From Sulfurimicrobium sp963779055 (GTDB lineage: Bacteria > Pseudomonadota > Gammaproteobacteria > Burkholderiales > Sulfuricellaceae): a stretch of 26,029 nucleotides of DNA. The stretch's first letter is position 1, and each line of letters starts with the position of its first letter. The notes beneath the pieces are model-generated. The model was not told where the DNA came from and made no database searches. It worked only from the letters and a program-made list of their open reading frames with translations. The stretch spans positions 1-26,029 of the forward strand of contig CAVZWN010000003.1 of assembly GCA_963779055.1 (NCBI GenBank). Direction: 5' to 3'. Both the position numbers and the translations under genes were made by a program. Below, in pieces: positions 7,562-15,778 of this stretch.

Positions 7562-9412
7562 ATGCCGCAATACCGTTCCCGCACCACCACTCACGGCCGC
7601 AACATGGCCGGTGCCCGCGCCTTGTGGCGCGCGACCGGCATGACCGACGGTGATTTTGACAAGCCCATCATTGCCATCGCCAATTCATTTACCCAGTTCG
7701 TGCCGGGGCATGTCCACCTGAAGGACATGGGGCAGCTGGTGGCGCGCGAAATCGAGGCCGTGGGTGGCGTGGCCAAGGAATTCAACACTATCGCGGTGGA
7801 CGACGGCATCGCCATGGGTCACGGCGGCATGCTCTACAGCCTGCCTTCGCGTGAACTGATCGCCGACAGCGTCGAATACATGGTCAACGCGCATTGCGCC
7901 GATGCGCTGGTGTGCATTTCCAATTGCGACAAGATCACCCCCGGCATGCTGATGGCCGCCTTGCGCCTCAATATTCCCACGGTGTTCGTTTCCGGTGGGC
8001 CGATGGAAGCGGGCAAGGCGGTCATCCACGGCAAGACCATTGCGCTGGATCTGGTGGACGCCATGGTGTCCGCAGCCGACGAAAAAGTCTCCGACGAAGA
8101 GGTTGCCACCCTGGAACGCTCCGCCTGCCCGACCTGTGGTTCCTGTTCGGGGATGTTTACGGCGAACTCCATGAATTGTCTGGTGGAGGCGCTCGGCCTG
8201 GGCCTGCCCGGGAACGGGTCTCTGGTGGCGACGCATGCCGACCGCAAGCGCCTGTTCCTTGAAGCCGGACGCCTGATCGTGGCGCTGGCCAAGAGCCATT
8301 ACGAACGTGACGACATGTCGGTCCTGCCGCGCTCCATCGCCACTTTCGAGGCTTTCGAGAATGCCGTGGCGCTGGATGTCGCCATGGGCGGTTCGACCAA
8401 TACCGTGCTGCATCTTCTGGCGGCGGCGCACGAGGCAGGGGTGGATTTCACCATGAAGGACATCGACCGCATGTCGCGCAAGGTGCCGCACCTCTCCAAA
8501 GTGGCGCCCAGCATCCAGACCTACCACATGGAGGACGTGCACCGCGCCGGCGGCATCATGGCGATTCTCGGCGAACTGGACCGGGCCGGGCTGCTGCATC
8601 GCGACCTGCCGACCATTCACAGCCCGTCCATGGGACAGGCGCTGGAGCACTGGGACGTATGCCGCACCAAGGACGAGAAAGTGAAAACTTTCTACCGCGC
8701 CGCGCCCGGCGGCGTGCCCACCACCGTGGCCTTCAGCCAGGACAAACGCTTTGCCGAGCTCGATCTTGACCGCGCCAACGGCTGTATTCGCGACAAGGCT
8801 CATGCCTACTCCCAGGATGGCGGGCTGGCGGTGCTGTACGGCAACATTGCCGAGGATGGCTGCATCGTCAAGACCGCCGGGGTGGACGAGAGTATTCTCA
8901 AGTTCACCGGCCGGGCGCGTATTTTCGAAAGCCAGGACGACGCCGTGGCCGCCATTCTTGCCGACCAGATCGTGGCTGGCGATGTGGTGGTGATCCGCTA
9001 CGAGGGGCCGCGCGGCGGGCCAGGCATGCAGGAAATGCTGTACCCGACCAGCTACCTCAAATCCAAAGGACTGGGCAAGGATTGCGCCCTGCTGACGGAT
9101 GGGCGCTTCTCCGGCGGCACTTCGGGCCTTTCCATCGGCCATGCTTCGCCGGAAGCGGCGGAGGGTGGCGCCATCGGCCTGGCAGAAGAGGGCGACACCA
9201 TTGAAATTGATATTCCCAAGCGCAGCATCAACCTGATGGTTTCGCCAGAAAAGCTCTCGCAGCGCCGTGCGCTGATGGAAGGAAAAGGCAGCAAGGCCTG
9301 GCAGCCAGTCAAGCGCGCACGCCTCGTTTCCCAGGCTTTGCAGGCATATGCCGCGATGACCACCAGCGCGGCGCGCGGAGCCGTACGTGATATTTCGCAA
9401 CTGAAAAAATAA
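7562..9412 (+). CDS. ilvD: Dihydroxy-acid dehydratase
   Basis: IlvD dehydrates 2,3-dihydroxy-isovalerate and 2,3-dihydroxy-3-methylvalerate to the 2-oxo acid precursors of valine, leucine and isoleucine. At 616 residues it has the length of the E. coli enzyme. Cluster cysteines are visible at Cys122 (NCDKITPGM) and in CPTCGSCSGMFTANSMN (Cys189, Cys192, Cys195). Mg-site residues lie in VDDGIAMGH (80-87) and at Lys124, and the C-terminal DGRFSGGTSGLSIGH signature is intact. The segment FVPGHVHL lacks the extra cysteine seen near residue 49 of [2Fe-2S] dehydratases, which suggests the oxygen-sensitive [4Fe-4S] type. It is divergent from the hemerythrin gene. The next gene begins 8 bp downstream. 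Confidence 0.97.
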   Translation: MPQYRSRTTTHGRNMAGARALWRATGMTDGDFDKPIIAIANSFTQFVPGHVHLKDMGQLVAREIEAVGGVAKEFNTIAVDDGIAMGHGGMLYSLPSRELIADSVEYMVNAHCADALVCISNCDKITPGMLMAALRLNIPTVFVSGGPMEAGKAVIHGKTIALDLVDAMVSAADEKVSDEEVATLERSACPTCGSCSGMFTANSMNCLVEALGLGLPGNGSLVATHADRKRLFLEAGRLIVALAKSHYERDDMSVLPRSIATFEAFENAVALDVAMGGSTNTVLHLLAAAHEAGVDFTMKDIDRMSRKVPHLSKVAPSIQTYHMEDVHRAGGIMAILGELDRAGLLHRDLPTIHSPSMGQALEHWDVCRTKDEKVKTFYRAAPGGVPTTVAFSQDKRFAELDLDRANGCIRDKAHAYSQDGGLAVLYGNIAEDGCIVKTAGVDESILKFTGRARIFESQDDAVAAILADQIVAGDVVVIRYEGPRGGPGMQEMLYPTSYLKSKGLGKDCALLTDGRFSGGTSGLSIGHASPEAAEGGAIGLAEEGDTIEIDIPKRSINLMVSPEKLSQRRALMEGKGSKAWQPVKRARLVSQALQAYAAMTTSAARGAVRDISQLKK

Positions 9413-9420
9413 AGGCACGC

Positions 9421-11196
9421 ATGGCCCTGCCCGACCACGAGCATAAACTCACGCTTGACGAAGTGCTGACCGAGCTGGTGGCGGACGGCCTGGTTCCGCA
9501 GGCGAATGCCGACAAGATCAATTTTCCGGCACGTAACCTGAGCGGCATCAGGCTGCACCCGCTGGTGGCGGTGGCAAGCCAGAAATGGAAAAATCCGCGC
9601 CCGCCTTTTCAGAGTCTTGATCTCGAAGAACTGACCCAGTGGCTGGCAAAGAAAGCCGGGCTGCCCTATCAGCATATTGACCCGCTCAAGGTGGATGTGT
9701 CCTCGGTAGCCAGGGTCATGTCACATGCCTATGCCTCGCGTTTCATGGTCTTGCCGATAGCAGCCAGCTCGCGCGAAGTGGTGGTGGCGACCGCCGAGCC
9801 CTTCGAGCGCGAGTGGGAAAAGGAAGTCGGGCAGATGCTGCGCTGCGAGATTCGCCGCGTGATTGCGACGCCGGAGCAGATCAAGCGTTATCTGCCTGAA
9901 TTCTACAATCTGGCGCGCTCCATGAAGGGCGCCGTAAAACTGCACGAAGGCGCAGGACAGTCCGGAATTGCCAATTTCGAGCAGCTGGTGGAATTGTCGC
10001 GCAGCGGCCATCTCGATGCCAACGATCAGCATGTGGTGCAGATCGTGGACTGGCTGTTCCAGTACGCCTTCGAGCAGCGCGCCTCGGATATTCACCTTGA
10101 GCCGCGGCGTGACTCGGGTAACGTGCGCTTCCGCATCGATGGCGTCATGCATCAGGTTTACCAGATTCCTGCACCGGTGGTGATCGCCATCACCAGCCGT
10201 ATCAAGGGCCTGGGGCGCATGGATATCGTCGAGAAGCGGCGCCCGCAGGATGGCCGCATCAAGACGCGCACGCCGGATGGGCAGGAAGTCGAATTGCGGC
10301 TCTCCACCATGCCCACCGCCTTCGGCGAGAAGCTGGTGATGCGGATTTTCAATCCCGACGTGATCGTGCAGGACTTCAAGGACCTCGGTTTCGGTGAGCA
10401 GGAAGAGCAGCGCTGGAACCAGATGGTGTCGCAGCCCAACGGCATCGTGCTGGTGACCGGGCCGACCGGCTCCGGCAAGACTACGACGCTGTACTCCACG
10501 CTGCGGACGCTGGCTCTGCCGGAAGTCAACGTCTGCACGGTGGAAGACCCTATCGAGATGGTCATGCCGCAATTCAACCAGATGCAGGTGCAGCACAACA
10601 TCGGGCTGGATTTTGCCAGCGGCATCCGTACCCTGATGCGTCAGGACCCGGACATCATCATGGTGGGCGAGATCCGTGACCTGGAGACGGCGGAAATGGC
10701 GATCCAGGCGGCCCTGACCGGCCATCTGGTGCTCTCCACCCTGCACACCAACGACGCGCCTTCAGCCATTACCCGCCTGCTCGACCTGGGCGTGCCCGGC
10801 TATCTCATCAATTCCACCGTGCTGGGCGTGCTGGGTCAGCGGCTGGTGCGCACCCTGTGCCCGCACTGCAAGGAAAAAGCCAGCATCGACGAGGAGGCGT
10901 GGAGCACCATGGTGGCGCCCTGGAAAGCCACGCCGCCGGCGAGCATCAATGCGCCCAAGGGCTGCCTGGAATGCCGCATGACCGGCTATATGGGACGCTC
11001 CGGCATTTATGAAATCATGCTTCTGTCACCGGCGCAGAAGAAGCTCGTTGGCGCTTCCGCCGATATCGCCCTGATCCGGGAGCAGGCTTACAAGGAAGGC
11101 ATGCGGCCGCTGCGCATCAGTGGCGCGCAGAAAGTGGCGGCGGGCATGACTACCATGGATGAAGTTCTGCGCGTGACGCCACCGCCGGGGCAGTAG
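9421..11196 (+). CDS. GspE/PilB-family type II/IV secretion ATPase
   Basis: This 591-residue hexameric motor-type ATPase belongs to the GspE/PulE/PilB family, which powers type II secretion or type IV pilus assembly at the cytoplasmic face. Motifs appear in order: an N-terminal MshEN/T2SSE-like region (about 15-160), ASDIHLEP (221-228), Walker A GPTGSGKT (347-354), the Asp box VEDPIE (374-379), Walker B DIIMVGEIRD (411-420), the His box STLHTNDA (439-446), and a zinc tetracysteine CPHC (480-483) with CLEC (515-518). The Zn motif and ASDIHLEP favour a GspE/PilB assembly ATPase over the retraction ATPase PilT. It starts 8 bp after ilvD, with no pilin, platform or secretin gene nearby, so the machine it drives is unknown. 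Confidence 0.9.
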   Translation: MALPDHEHKLTLDEVLTELVADGLVPQANADKINFPARNLSGIRLHPLVAVASQKWKNPRPPFQSLDLEELTQWLAKKAGLPYQHIDPLKVDVSSVARVMSHAYASRFMVLPIAASSREVVVATAEPFEREWEKEVGQMLRCEIRRVIATPEQIKRYLPEFYNLARSMKGAVKLHEGAGQSGIANFEQLVELSRSGHLDANDQHVVQIVDWLFQYAFEQRASDIHLEPRRDSGNVRFRIDGVMHQVYQIPAPVVIAITSRIKGLGRMDIVEKRRPQDGRIKTRTPDGQEVELRLSTMPTAFGEKLVMRIFNPDVIVQDFKDLGFGEQEEQRWNQMVSQPNGIVLVTGPTGSGKTTTLYSTLRTLALPEVNVCTVEDPIEMVMPQFNQMQVQHNIGLDFASGIRTLMRQDPDIIMVGEIRDLETAEMAIQAALTGHLVLSTLHTNDAPSAITRLLDLGVPGYLINSTVLGVLGQRLVRTLCPHCKEKASIDEEAWSTMVAPWKATPPASINAPKGCLECRMTGYMGRSGIYEIMLLSPAQKKLVGASADIALIREQAYKEGMRPLRISGAQKVAAGMTTMDEVLRVTPPPGQ

Positions 11197-11254
11197 CTAC
11201 CGGGGTGTTTCCATTTTCGTTCAGGTTTCAGTCAGCTTGCGTGTGTAAAAATTC

Positions 11255-11282
11255 TTGCAATGGCAGCAGGTTGGTTTAAGAT
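11255..11282 (+). promoter_or_regulatory. Possible sigma70-type promoter of the cytochrome gene
   Basis: TTGCAA (11255-11260) and TAAGAT (11277-11282) are separated by 16 bases, each matching consensus at four of six positions. The site lies about 65 bp before the cytochrome ATG, in the 151-bp spacer after the ATPase gene. It is a suggestion based on pattern only. Confidence 0.3.
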
Positions 11283-11336
11283 AGCCAGCTCCAGATTTGT
11301 GGTTTTGTTGTAAATCTATTATTTGCCATATCTTTG

Positions 11337-11341
11337 AGGAG
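11337..11341 (+). promoter_or_regulatory. Ribosome binding site fixing the cytochrome c start
   Basis: AGGAG (within GAGGAG) lies six bases before the ATG at 11348. It decides against the upstream in-frame ATG at 11297, which would add 17 residues in front of the signal peptide. Confidence 0.75.
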
Positions 11342-11347
11342 TTGATT

Positions 11348-11677
11348 ATGAAAGCAACCTGGTTGGGAATGGCCGCTGCGGCCGCTGTGCTGGTTTCCGG
11401 TTACGCCAATGCGGCGGATGAAGCTGCCATGATGGCGCTGGCGCAGAAAAGCGCCTGCATGAGCTGTCACGGCATGGACAAGAAAATCGTCGGCCCTGCT
11501 TATAAGGACGTTGCCGCCAAGTATAAAGGCGACAAGGCTGCAGAAGCCAAGCTGGCCGCCAAGGTAAAGGCAGGCGGCAAGGGCGCGTGGGGCGAGGTTC
11601 CAATGCCGCCAAATGCTGCGGTCAAGGATGAGGATGTCAAGGCTCTGGTGCACTGGATTCTGACCCGCAAGTACTAA
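11348..11677 (+). CDS. Class I cytochrome c (c551/c552-like), periplasmic
   Basis: This is a small soluble electron carrier exported through Sec and matured by the cytochrome c biogenesis system. The 109-residue precursor has a signal peptide ending ANA at residue 22, giving a mature protein of about 87 residues, close to the usual 80-90 for cytochromes c551/c552. The haem site is CMSCH (Cys37, Cys40, His41), and the distal ligand is most likely Met86 in VPMPPN. The C-terminal helix ends ALVHWILTRKY. The mature protein is lysine- and alanine-rich. It has its own strong terminator and a good ribosome site, so it looks like a single-gene transcript. Its redox partner (oxidase, nitrite reductase or other) cannot be told from the window. 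Confidence 0.93.
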   Translation: MKATWLGMAAAAAVLVSGYANAADEAAMMALAQKSACMSCHGMDKKIVGPAYKDVAAKYKGDKAAEAKLAAKVKAGGKGAWGEVPMPPNAAVKDEDVKALVHWILTRKY

Positions 11678-11698
11678 AAAGAACGTAGCTCGTTTAAA

Positions 11699-11732
11699 CA
11701 AAAGCCAACCTTCGGGTTGGCTTTTGTTTTTT
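11699..11732 (+). terminator. Strong intrinsic terminator after the cytochrome gene
   Basis: A perfect 12-bp stem (CAAAAGCCAACC paired with GGTTGGCTTTTG) is capped by the extra-stable tetraloop TTCG and followed by six T residues. It lies 22 bp after the cytochrome stop and insulates it from the liv operon. Confidence 0.95.
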
Positions 11733-11785
11733 GCAACGCGGAAATTTCGATAGAATAGGCGGCTTGATGAATCAATAATGGTTTT

Positions 11786-11791
11786 GGGGAG
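11786..11791 (+). promoter_or_regulatory. Ribosome binding site that supports the TTG start of livJ
   Basis: GGGGAG stands six bases before TTG at 11798. The nearest ATG (11778) is out of frame, and the TTG opens directly onto the lipoprotein signal sequence, so the rare start codon is well supported. Confidence 0.7.
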
Positions 11792-11797
11792 AAAAAA

Positions 11798-12967
11798 TTG
11801 AAATCACGCCTGCTTGCTGTGCTGCTTTCCACCCTGCTGCTCAATCTTGCCGCCTGCGGCGAGAAAGGCTCCGAGCCGGCCGCAGATGGGACGGTGGTGG
11901 TGAAGATTGGCGCGATTCAGCCCCTTACCGGACCGCAGGCACATCTGGGCAAGGATAACGAGAACGGTACGCGCATGGCGATTGATGATGCCAACGCAAG
12001 GCGCATAAGCATCGGCGGCAAAAAAGTCCGCTTCGAACTGCTCAGCGAAGACGACCATGCCGACCCTAAAACCGCGACCATCGTGGCTCAGAAGATGGTG
12101 GATGCGAAAGTCAGCGGCATCATCGGTCATCTCAATTCCGGCACCACCATCCCCGCCTCGAAAATCTATTCTGATGCGGGCATCGTGCAGATTTCTCCCT
12201 CTGCAACCAACCCCAAATACACCGAGCAGGGTTTCAGGACGGCTTTCCGGGTGATGCCCAATGACGTGCAGCAGGGTAAGGTACTCGGCGATTTTGCCGT
12301 CACCCGGCTTGGTGCGAAGAAAATCGCCATCATCGATGACCGCACGGCATACGGGCAGGGTCTGGCGGACCAGTTCGAGGCTGCGGCCAAGGCGGCAGGC
12401 GCGGAGATCGTGACGCGCCAGTACACTACGGACAAATCTACCGACTTCATGGCGATCCTGACCGCGGTAAAGTCCGAAAAAGCCGATGTGCTGTTTTTTG
12501 GCGGCATGGATGCTCAGGGCGGCCCGATGATCAAGCAGTTCAAGACTCTGGGACTGAACGCCAAGTTTCTCATGGGTGACGGCGGCAGCACGCCGGAGTT
12601 CATCAAGCTGTCGGGTGGCAGCGCTGAAGGCGCCTACAGTTCCCTGCCAGGCTTGCCGCTGGACAAGATGCCTGGGGGCAAGATTTTTAACGATAAATTT
12701 ACCGCCAAATATGGCCAGATACAGCTTTACGCGCCCTATTGCTACGACGCGGTGAGCGTCATGATCGCTGCCATGCAGAAGGCCGATTCCATCGATCCGT
12801 CGAAATATCTGCCGGTGCTGGCCGGCATCGCGCATGAAGGGGTGACGGCCAGGGTCAGCTTCGATGCGAAAGGCGACATCAAGGATGGCGCGATCACCCT
12901 GTACCAGGTCAAGAACAACCAGTGGGAAGTGCTTGAAACGGTGGGCGGCGCCGAACCTGCCAGGTAA
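11798..12967 (+). CDS. livJ: Branched-chain amino-acid ABC transporter substrate-binding lipoprotein
   Basis: This is the extracytoplasmic receptor of a LIV-type importer, predicted to bind leucine, isoleucine or valine (or related amino acids or amides) and present them to LivHM. From the TTG start the 389 residues begin with KSR, a hydrophobic stretch and a lipobox LAAC with Cys20, so the protein appears lipid-anchored rather than freely periplasmic. The mature part is a Peripla_BP_6 two-lobe receptor: VKIGAIQPLTGPQAHLGKDNENGTRMAIDDAN, GHLNSGTTIPASKIYSDAGIVQISPSATNP and AIIDDRTAYGQGLADQF are typical. It heads a compact run of five transporter genes; livH starts six bases after its stop. Exact ligand specificity cannot be read from sequence. 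Confidence 0.92.
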   Translation: MKSRLLAVLLSTLLLNLAACGEKGSEPAADGTVVVKIGAIQPLTGPQAHLGKDNENGTRMAIDDANARRISIGGKKVRFELLSEDDHADPKTATIVAQKMVDAKVSGIIGHLNSGTTIPASKIYSDAGIVQISPSATNPKYTEQGFRTAFRVMPNDVQQGKVLGDFAVTRLGAKKIAIIDDRTAYGQGLADQFEAAAKAAGAEIVTRQYTTDKSTDFMAILTAVKSEKADVLFFGGMDAQGGPMIKQFKTLGLNAKFLMGDGGSTPEFIKLSGGSAEGAYSSLPGLPLDKMPGGKIFNDKFTAKYGQIQLYAPYCYDAVSVMIAAMQKADSIDPSKYLPVLAGIAHEGVTARVSFDAKGDIKDGAITLYQVKNNQWEVLETVGGAEPAR

Positions 12968-12973
12968 TTTATC

Positions 12974-13903
12974 TTGGACATCTTTCTCCAGCAGCTTATC
13001 AACGGCCTGGTGCTGGGCAGCGTCTATGCCCTGATCGCACTGGGCTACACCATGGTGTATGGCATTCTCGAGCTGATCAACTTCGCCCACGGCGAGGTGG
13101 TGATGATCGGCGCCATGGTCACGCTGGCGGTGGTGAATGTGCTGATGGCCAGCGGGGTGGATCTGCCCGGCATCCTGATCGTCGCAGCCGGGCTGCTGGT
13201 GGCGATAGCCGTCTGCATGGCGCTGGGTTTTGCCATCGAACGGATCGCCTATCGGCCCTTGCGCAAGGCGCCGCGCCTGGCACCCCTGATCACCGCTATC
13301 GGCGTCTCCATCGTATTGCAGAACGTGGCCATGATCATCTGGGGACGCCAGTACATTTCCTTCCCGCCCATCCTGCCGATGACGCGCCACGATATTGCCG
13401 GTGCAGGAATTACCGACCTGCAAATCTTCATTTTTGTGCTGGCGCTGGTGTTGATGGCGGGGCTGGTGTTGCTGGTCAAGAAAACCCGCATCGGGCGCGC
13501 CATGCGCGCCACTGCCCAGGCACCGGAAATTGCCGGCCTGATGGGGGTGAATGTCAATGCTGTGATCTCCTTTACCTTCATTCTCGGCTCGGCGCTGGCT
13601 GCCATTGCCGGGGTGATGGTGAGCGCATACTACGGCATCGCGCATTATTACATGGGCTTCCTGCTCGGTCTCAAGGCCTTTACCGCGGCGGTGCTGGGCG
13701 GCATCGGCAACATTGCCGGCGCCATGTTGGGCGGCCTGCTGCTGGGCGTCATCGAGAGCATGGCCGCAGGCTATATCGGGGATATCACCGGCGGCTTCCT
13801 TGGCAGCCATTATCAGGATGTGTTCGCCTTTTTCGTACTGATCGGGGTGCTGGTGTTCAGGCCCTCTGGCCTGCTTGGTGAGCGCGTGGCGGAGCGCCCG
13901 TGA
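12974..13903 (+). CDS. livH: Branched-chain amino-acid ABC transporter permease LivH
   Basis: LivH is one of the two inner-membrane permeases forming the translocation path of the LIV transporter. The 309 residues are strongly hydrophobic with about eight membrane segments. They contain the family opening INGLVLGSVYALIALGYTMVYGILELINFAHGEVVMIGA and the cytoplasmic coupling region with RATAQAPEIAGLMGVNV. The start is TTG at 12974, because the frame is closed by the livJ stop only six bases upstream and no ATG exists before the first membrane segment. It ends in a GTGA overlap with livM. No strong Shine-Dalgarno is seen, so translation may depend on ribosomes finishing livJ. Confidence 0.93.
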   Translation: MDIFLQQLINGLVLGSVYALIALGYTMVYGILELINFAHGEVVMIGAMVTLAVVNVLMASGVDLPGILIVAAGLLVAIAVCMALGFAIERIAYRPLRKAPRLAPLITAIGVSIVLQNVAMIIWGRQYISFPPILPMTRHDIAGAGITDLQIFIFVLALVLMAGLVLLVKKTRIGRAMRATAQAPEIAGLMGVNVNAVISFTFILGSALAAIAGVMVSAYYGIAHYYMGFLLGLKAFTAAVLGGIGNIAGAMLGGLLLGVIESMAAGYIGDITGGFLGSHYQDVFAFFVLIGVLVFRPSGLLGERVAERP

Positions 13904-15015
13904 GCTGGAGCAGGCTCAAATCGGACCGCCGCGCGGCAATGCTGGCCTTTGTTGTGCTCGGCCTGCTGCTGGCGGCGGCGCCATTTATAGTCGGCGCGAG
14001 CCTGGGCAATGGCTGGGTGCGCATCCTCGATTTCGTCCTGCTCTACATCATGCTGGCACTGGGGCTGAATATCGTGGTTGGCTATGCCGGCCTGCTCGAT
14101 CTGGGCTATGTCGCGTTTTACGCTGTCGGGGCTTATCTCTATGCCCTGCTGGCCTCTCCGCATTTCGGCCTGCATCTGCCCGTGTGGCTTATCCTGCCGC
14201 TCGGGGCACTGGTCGCCGGACTGTTCGGCGTGATGCTGGGTGCGCCGACCCTGCGGCTGCGCGGGGATTATCTGGCCATCGTGACCCTGGGTTTCGGCGA
14301 GATCATCCGCATTTTTCTCAACAACCTTAACGCCCCGTTCAATATCACCAACGGGCCGCAGGGCATCAGCATGATCGACCCGCTCGGTGCCGGCGGGATT
14401 TCTCTCAGTCAATCGTTCGAACTGTTCGGCATGCAGGTGCCCGGCATCTACGCCATTTATTACCTGTTTCTGGCACTGGCCCTGCTGATCATTTTTATTT
14501 CGCTGCGTTTGCAGGATTCGCGCATCGGCCGCGCCTGGGTGGCGGTCCGTGAGGACGAGGTGGCCGCAGAAGCGATGGGCATCAATACGCGCAACATCAA
14601 ACTGCTGGCTTTCGCCATGGGCGCCAGTTTCGGCGGGATTTCCGGGGGGCTGTTCGCCGGTTTTCAGGGCTTCGTCAGCCCGGAAAGCTTCAATCTGATG
14701 GAATCCATCATGATCCTGTGCATGGTGGTGCTGGGTGGCATGGGGCATATTCCGGGCGTGATCCTGGGTGCTGTCCTGCTCACCATCCTGCCCGAAGCGC
14801 TGCGCTACATCGGTCCGCTCCAGGATGCCCTGTTCGGGCGCGTGGTGGTGGACCCGTCCGACCTGCGCATGTTGATTTTCGGCCTGGCGCTGATCGTGGT
14901 GATGATTTTCCGCCCCGCCGGGCTGTGGCCGTCGAAGACGCGCCAGCGCGAATTCAGCAGCGAAGCAGATGTGCTGGAGCACGAGCAGGAGGCCCTGTAT
15001 GACGCCAGTAAGTGA
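13900..15015 (+). CDS. livM: Branched-chain amino-acid ABC transporter permease LivM
   Basis: LivM is the second inner-membrane permease of the LIV importer. The 371 residues include the family hallmarks YIMLALGLNIVVGYAGLLDLGYVAFYAVGAY, the GDYLAIVTLGFGEIIRI segment, and the C-terminal MVVLGGMGHIPGVILGAVLLTILPE. It starts at GTG, overlapping the livH stop as GTGA, with GGAG five bases before. An in-frame ATG at 13939 is possible but has weaker context. The last bases, including its TGA, overlap the livG start by 17 bp. The acidic C-terminal tail after the last membrane segment (QREFSSEADVLEHEQEALYDASK) is hydrophilic and probably cytoplasmic. Confidence 0.93.
   Translation: MSWSRLKSDRRAAMLAFVVLGLLLAAAPFIVGASLGNGWVRILDFVLLYIMLALGLNIVVGYAGLLDLGYVAFYAVGAYLYALLASPHFGLHLPVWLILPLGALVAGLFGVMLGAPTLRLRGDYLAIVTLGFGEIIRIFLNNLNAPFNITNGPQGISMIDPLGAGGISLSQSFELFGMQVPGIYAIYYLFLALALLIIFISLRLQDSRIGRAWVAVREDEVAAEAMGINTRNIKLLAFAMGASFGGISGGLFAGFQGFVSPESFNLMESIMILCMVVLGGMGHIPGVILGAVLLTILPEALRYIGPLQDALFGRVVVDPSDLRMLIFGLALIVVMIFRPAGLWPSKTRQREFSSEADVLEHEQEALYDASK
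14987..14992 (+). promoter_or_regulatory. Shine-Dalgarno of livG inside the end of livM
   Basis: A perfect AGGAGG lies six bases before the ATG at 14999. It places the livG start there rather than at the in-frame ATG at 14969, whose product would carry ten non-family residues. Confidence 0.8.
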
Positions 15016-15778
15016 GCCTTTGCTGTGTGCTGAAAATGTGAGCAAGCACTTCGGTGGACTGGCAGCACTGAGCGAGGTTTCCTTCAGTATCCGGCAGAGC
15101 GAGATTTACGGCCTGATCGGTCCCAACGGCGCGGGGAAGACCACCCTGTTCAATGTGCTGACTGGCCTGTACGCCCTGAGCGCCGGGGAGGTGACTCTGG
15201 ACGGCCACGCCATTCACGGCCAGAAACCCAGCCAGGTAACGCGCCTGGGGCTGGCGCGGACCTTCCAGAATATCCGTCTGTTCGGCAATATGAGCACGCT
15301 GGAAAACGTCATGGTGGGATGCCATGTGCGCACCCATGCCGGAGTGCTCGGCGCTATCCTGCGCGGTGCCGGAACACGCGCAGAAGAAGCGAAAATCCGC
15401 CGCCGTGCCCATGAACTGCTTGCCTACGCCGGTATTACCAAGCACTCGCAAACACTGGCAAAACACCTCTCCTATGGCGATCAGCGCCGCCTGGAAATCG
15501 CCCGCGCCCTGGCCACGGAACCGAAACTGCTGGCGCTTGACGAACCGGCTGCCGGCATGAATGCGAGTGAAACCGCAACGCTGGAGCAACTGCTGCAAAC
15601 CATCCGCGCCGATGGTGTAACCCTGCTGCTGATCGAACACGATGTGAAGCTGGTGATGGGCCTGTGCGACCGCGTGGCGGTGCTGGATTACGGTAAAAAA
15701 ATTGCCGAGGGCACGCCAGCCGAAGTGCAGCGCGACCCGCTGGTGATCGAGGCCTACCTGGGCGGGAGCGTGGCATGA
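14999..15778 (+). CDS. livG: Branched-chain amino-acid ABC transporter ATPase LivG
   Basis: LivG is one of the two cytoplasmic ATPases that power the LIV importer. The 259 residues carry Walker A GPNGAGKT (41-48), the Q-loop ARTFQNIRLF (86-95), the signature LSYGDQRRLEIARAL (157-171), Walker B LLALDEP (177-183), and a switch histidine in LIEHDV. The long insert between the Q-loop and the signature is normal for LivG and distinguishes it from LivF, as does the YG version of the signature. The gene overlaps livM by 17 bp and livF by 4 bp (ATGA). Confidence 0.95.
   Translation: MTPVSEPLLCAENVSKHFGGLAALSEVSFSIRQSEIYGLIGPNGAGKTTLFNVLTGLYALSAGEVTLDGHAIHGQKPSQVTRLGLARTFQNIRLFGNMSTLENVMVGCHVRTHAGVLGAILRGAGTRAEEAKIRRRAHELLAYAGITKHSQTLAKHLSYGDQRRLEIARALATEPKLLALDEPAAGMNASETATLEQLLQTIRADGVTLLLIEHDVKLVMGLCDRVAVLDYGKKIAEGTPAEVQRDPLVIEAYLGGSVA

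Noticed and set aside
7685..9418. Long open frame (about 577 codons) antisense to ilvD
   Set aside because: It mirrors ilvD codon positions and gives a His/Gln/Arg/Ala-rich peptide without any recognisable domain.
11804..15045. Two long antisense frames under livJ, livH and livM
   Set aside because: Rich in His, Gln, Asp and Arg with no motif, and fully explained as complements of hydrophobic transporter sequence.
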